From Triops longicaudatus (lineage: Eukaryota; Arthropoda; Branchiopoda; Notostraca; Triopsidae), in contig JAGQDJ010000209.1 of assembly GCA_022885665.1 (NCBI GenBank), positions 1 through 64,000 of the forward strand: 64,000 bases of DNA, given 5' to 3'. The notes beneath the pieces were generated by a model. It made no database searches. It saw only the letters and a list, made by a program, of their open reading frames with translations, and was not told the origin of the DNA. This document shows positions 60,871 to 64,000 of this stretch, piece by piece. Each line of letters begins with the position of its first letter. The first letter of the stretch is position 1. The position numbers were made by a program, and so were the translations under genes.

Positions 60871-61933
60871 TTAACACGCGGAATCCTCCACGTTACATGC
60901 GATGACAGTAACAAAACCGTTCCCATGGAAGCGTGGAATTTTTGAGCGACGCGATCCCGCTTCTGATGCGCCCTGATTAGAACTAGGACTTGCATTAATT
61001 TTAATTTCTTCTGACGGGAGTTCAGCCTCTGCTTCATGGACGATGGGAGTGGACACGACTGGGGTCGTGTCTTTGTATACAAGAGTCGCAGGTAATGAGT
61101 ACCGGCCATCTAAACCCACAGTGCGCATGGTAATCTTCAAAGTTGGGTGACTTTCTAAACATAGCCCGTGAAGTAAGGCTTTGGTGCGATGAGCACTACG
61201 AACACGTTGGTGCTGCAAATCATCAACCCATATCTGCGACAAATTTACATAAATTTACGGTATTAAGATAGGTAGAATTGATCACTTACCACAAAACCAG
61301 CGGTAAGTTCGCGCGCTGGAGGATTCCACGCCAAGAGCAGTCCATCCGTGCCTACACGGCGCAGTATGCGCAACTGCGCAGGAGCTGGCACATTTGGATT
61401 TTCATTGACGGAGCTTTTAGGTTGCTCTACACAACCAAACTTGGTTCGTGGGCGTGGTTGTGGCGCTGAAGCTCGTCGCATGAGATTAGTGCCGGCCCGG
61501 TGTAGTTCTGGTGTGGTTTGTGTAGTCCATGAGCGGGATTCGAACTGCTCGAGTTGCTCCCGTAAGTTCGAGTTTGTGGTCTGCAATCGCGTAACGACAG
61601 ATTCTAAATTTGATATACGCTGCGTTTGAGCTTTAAGCTGGCGCGTCAAGTCGTTGGCTTCCGCGTCCAGCACGGTTAGCATCGACTCCTTTTCGACCAA
61701 ACTCCGCTGCAAGGCGTCAGCATTTGGTTCACTCGGCGTATCTCCTTCCGAAGCCGACTCTTCTGACGTAATTTCTTCGAAAAGCTGATCCACAAAATCG
61801 TCCAATTGCGTCAAATCTTCCACCGACATGACTAACGGTTCTATCACACCCCTCTTGAAACCTTCAACGAAACAAGCACAGAATACATCTTAGTACGACA
61901 GAATAGCTCTTGCTTACAGTAATCCAAACGAAA

Positions 61934-61970
<37 letters not shown>

Positions 61971-62312
61971 TAAGCACAAATTAATAGACCAAGAACATAA
62001 AATACATAATTGAATTACGAATAAGAAAAGAGAAATAATTCATATTTATAGAATACTCTTAAAATAAATTACTGGATTCTTTTTCAGGAGATGCGGCTCG
62101 GGATGCAACAGGCGATTCTTCCACCGCATCCATGACTTCCTTAAGTTGACTATGCAAGCTTTCAGTAGACTGGTGAACTTGGAATCGAGATTTTGTTAAC
62201 TCTTCGCTTAAATGTTGTGCTTTGGCTGTCTCTTGCTGCCATAAGCACTTATATTTCTCCAATTCCTCCTGCAAGAAATATAAAATAAAAAATAAAATAA
62301 ATAAATAGAAGC

Positions 62313-62398
<86 letters not shown>

Positions 62399-63913
62399 CA
62401 TTTGCTTTTAAAATGTACGCCCCAAAAGAGACTATACCTTGACCACGGCAAGATCTTCTGCTAACTGAGTTCTTGAGATCTCGTTTTCGCTCAATTGAGC
62501 CACACTCCAGCTTAGCGTCTGCTTTAACTGTGCGATCTAGTCATAAACAAGGCAAAAAATCATAATTATCCTTAAGGGTATTTCTCTCATGAAAGCTAAG
62601 CTAATTATTACTTCTAGTCGGAAGTTTTCCTGATCTTCATCCCACGCGCATTTCACTTCCATTCCTTTGGTTTCTACCTCACCGTACTTTGCTTGCATAA
62701 TGCTGAGTTCTTCCCTCAATTCTTCCATTTTTTTCTCTTTGGCAACATCCACTTCGGCCAAATTCTCGTACGCCTCTCGGGCACTTTGGAGCTCGTCCTG
62801 CAACGCTCTCATTTCTTGGTAGAATAGCCGTTCCTTTTGACTCAGTATCGCTTCTAATTTCCGGGTTTTCTCCCTCGCTTGTGCTTCGCAATCTTCGGTT
62901 TCTTCCAGCTTGTGCCTTAACTCTCGTTCGCAATTCTGCCAACGATTTTGTGCCACTTGCCAGTACTCTTTCTCCTTGTGCCACGCTAGGCATTCGTTGC
63001 ATTCTTTCTTTTCCTCCAAGCTATCGCCGTTCTGTAGCAATACTTGCCATTCCGCTTCTTTGCTGGCCCATAATGCCGACTTGCCTTCCAGTTCTTTCTG
63101 TAAATTCATGACAAGGATGTCTGCCTGCGCAAGAGTCGCTTCATAAGCCGCTTCTTTCGCGCGTAACTGTGCCACATTCTCTGCAACTGACCGCAATTTT
63201 TTCAACAAGTACTGGACCACAAGTCCGACATCTTCGTCTTCATTCTCTCTCCGGGCAGAGTTGTCATCAGGGAAAAGCATTTGCACCTGTGCATGGATTT
63301 TTGCCATTAGCTCCAAGACGGCACTTAGGTTTTTCTCATTTTCGGCATTTTGCTGCGCTTGAGTCTCAGCTACGTGGCGCCATCTCGCACAATCGGCCTC
63401 AAGCTTCCGGAACTGCTCTTCCTGCTGTTCTAAAGCCTCTTCCGCGGCCTGCCGTTCCGTTTGGGCACGCTCGAGTTGCTCTTTTAACGCCTCAATAGTT
63501 TCCGGAGGTGTCAAACTCTTTCGCCACTGCGATTTTTCCAACTGCAATTGCTCAATTTGACCCAAATAATAGTTCTCAAGATCTTCGAAGTGCTCTTTGT
63601 CTTTGAAATCCGTCTGACAGCCAGCGAAAGACACACAAATTGAGGTTTGGCAAGAAAAATCGGAAGTTGACTTCAACTCATCGGATTCAAATATCCCACT
63701 TTCCTGAAGTTTGTCGTTGATGATTCTTTCCCTCGGTGAATTGGCCCGTGAAGATTTTTCCGACTCCGAAGAACGTGACTTGGTGTGGACGTTCCATTGT
63801 TGGCAAACTTCCAACAAAGCTTGCAATTGCAGAAGAGTAGACTTCTGGACAGGATCGTGCAGGTCAGCCATCAACTGATTCAACTGTTCCTTGGCAGCGT
63901 CTAGCTTTTGTAC
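60871..63913 (-). CDS. Long coiled-coil protein with C-terminal FN3-like domain (5' end outside window)
   Basis: Five exons on the minus strand, last five of the gene: 62612-63913, 62438-62536, 62073-62268, 61290-61861, 60871-61233 (843 residues visible, phases agree). The first visible exon starts at an acceptor (AATTAG|GTACAAAAG), so earlier exons lie beyond 63913. Sequence is heptad-rich coiled coil over most of its length (for example LKEQLERAQTERQAAEEALE; EKTRKLEAILSQKERLFYQE), with two SCQT/GCQT patches (SCQTSICV, GCQTDF). Near the end is a beta-rich stretch from APAQLRILRRVGTDGLLLAW to TLKITMRTVGLDGRYS with the Trp and Tyr of an FN3 fold. RTKALLHGL resembles FN3 domains of RIM-binding proteins, but no SH3 domain follows. 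It may be a cytoskeletal or synaptic scaffold; the family is not settled. Confidence 0.7.
61934..61970. repeat. GA microsatellite
   Basis: An (AG)n run of about 37 bp, interrupted once by GG, within an intron of the coiled-coil/FN3 gene. Confidence 0.9.
62314..62396. repeat. (TAA)n microsatellite
   Basis: About 27 uninterrupted TAA units in the intron between exons 62438-62536 and 62073-62268. On the minus strand it reads as a run of Tyr codons in one frame, but acceptor and donor place it wholly in the intron. Confidence 0.95.
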
Positions 63914-64000
63914 CTAATTTGAAAGTGTTAAAAAATCATTAACGAGAGTTCTATAAAATCTATCCGACAACTACAAGTGGCTAAAACGTAAAATGCTGAA

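Noticed and set aside
62059..62451. Minus-strand frame with a long poly-tyrosine run
   Set aside because: The run is the (TAA)n microsatellite. A good acceptor at 62269 and donor at 62437 place it in an intron.
1..64000. CRISPR arrays, insertion sequences, prophage or endogenous viral genes
   Set aside because: No regularly spaced repeats, no transposase, integrase, reverse transcriptase or capsid-like frames were found; introns throughout mark this as ordinary animal DNA.

Overview
The window is nuclear DNA from an animal. Genes are split by many short GT-AG introns, most of 50-300 bp, intergenic DNA is AT-rich, and there are no operons or ribosome binding sites. A Tret1-like sugar transporter and a cGMP phosphodiesterase ending in a prenylation motif, as in the Drosophila PDE5/6 homologue, point to an arthropod or a related invertebrate. 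The species cannot be named from the sequence. I rebuilt the genes exon by exon, requiring splice signals, reading phase and resemblance to known families to agree. Family assignments rest on remembered protein families, not on a search.

Layout, left to right: unassigned last exon (+, 302-516); Rabex-5/RABGEF1 (+, 1671-4564); AIP (-, 4697-5864); SSRP1 of FACT (+, 6963-10069); an unrecognised 1,213-residue coiled-coil protein with a C-terminal double cysteine cluster of MYND type (+, 11259-16988); PDE5/6-type phosphodiesterase (-, 17230-22319, N-terminus open); PIG-O (-, 22966-26573); ornithine aminotransferase (-, 27708-29299); HPDL (-, 31003-32412, first exon missing); HTATIP2/TIP30 (+, 34770-35532); POLR1C (-, 35607-37263); TMEM127 (+, 38236-39532); BOD1L/Shg1-domain protein (-, 40331-43433); TRUB1 (-, 43569-44819); CCDC149 (+, 44954-46981); eRF1 (-, 48080-51289); Tret1-like SLC2 transporter (+, 56853-59921); and a coiled-coil plus FN3-like protein whose 5' end lies beyond the window (-, 60871-63913).

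The genes are mainly housekeeping and are not an obvious functional cluster. Several share chromatin or gene-expression roles (SSRP1, BOD1L, POLR1C, eRF1, TRUB1), and several others concern membrane traffic and lipid anchors (Rabex-5, PIG-O, TMEM127). Packing is tight: TRUB1 and CCDC149 start codons are 134 bp apart and divergent; Rabex-5/AIP and HTATIP2/POLR1C converge with about 130 and 75 bp between stops. The one large non-coding block is about 5.5 kb upstream of the sugar transporter, with a TATA-type promoter and a nearby inverted repeat.

Best candidates for something undescribed are the coiled-coil/MYND-like protein, its paired E2F-like sites and its possible short isoform; two related hairpin-forming elements in different eRF1 introns; a tRNA-derived element in an intron; and two adjacent hairpins upstream of HPDL. 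No CRISPR array, complete transposon, virus copy or bacterial insert was seen.
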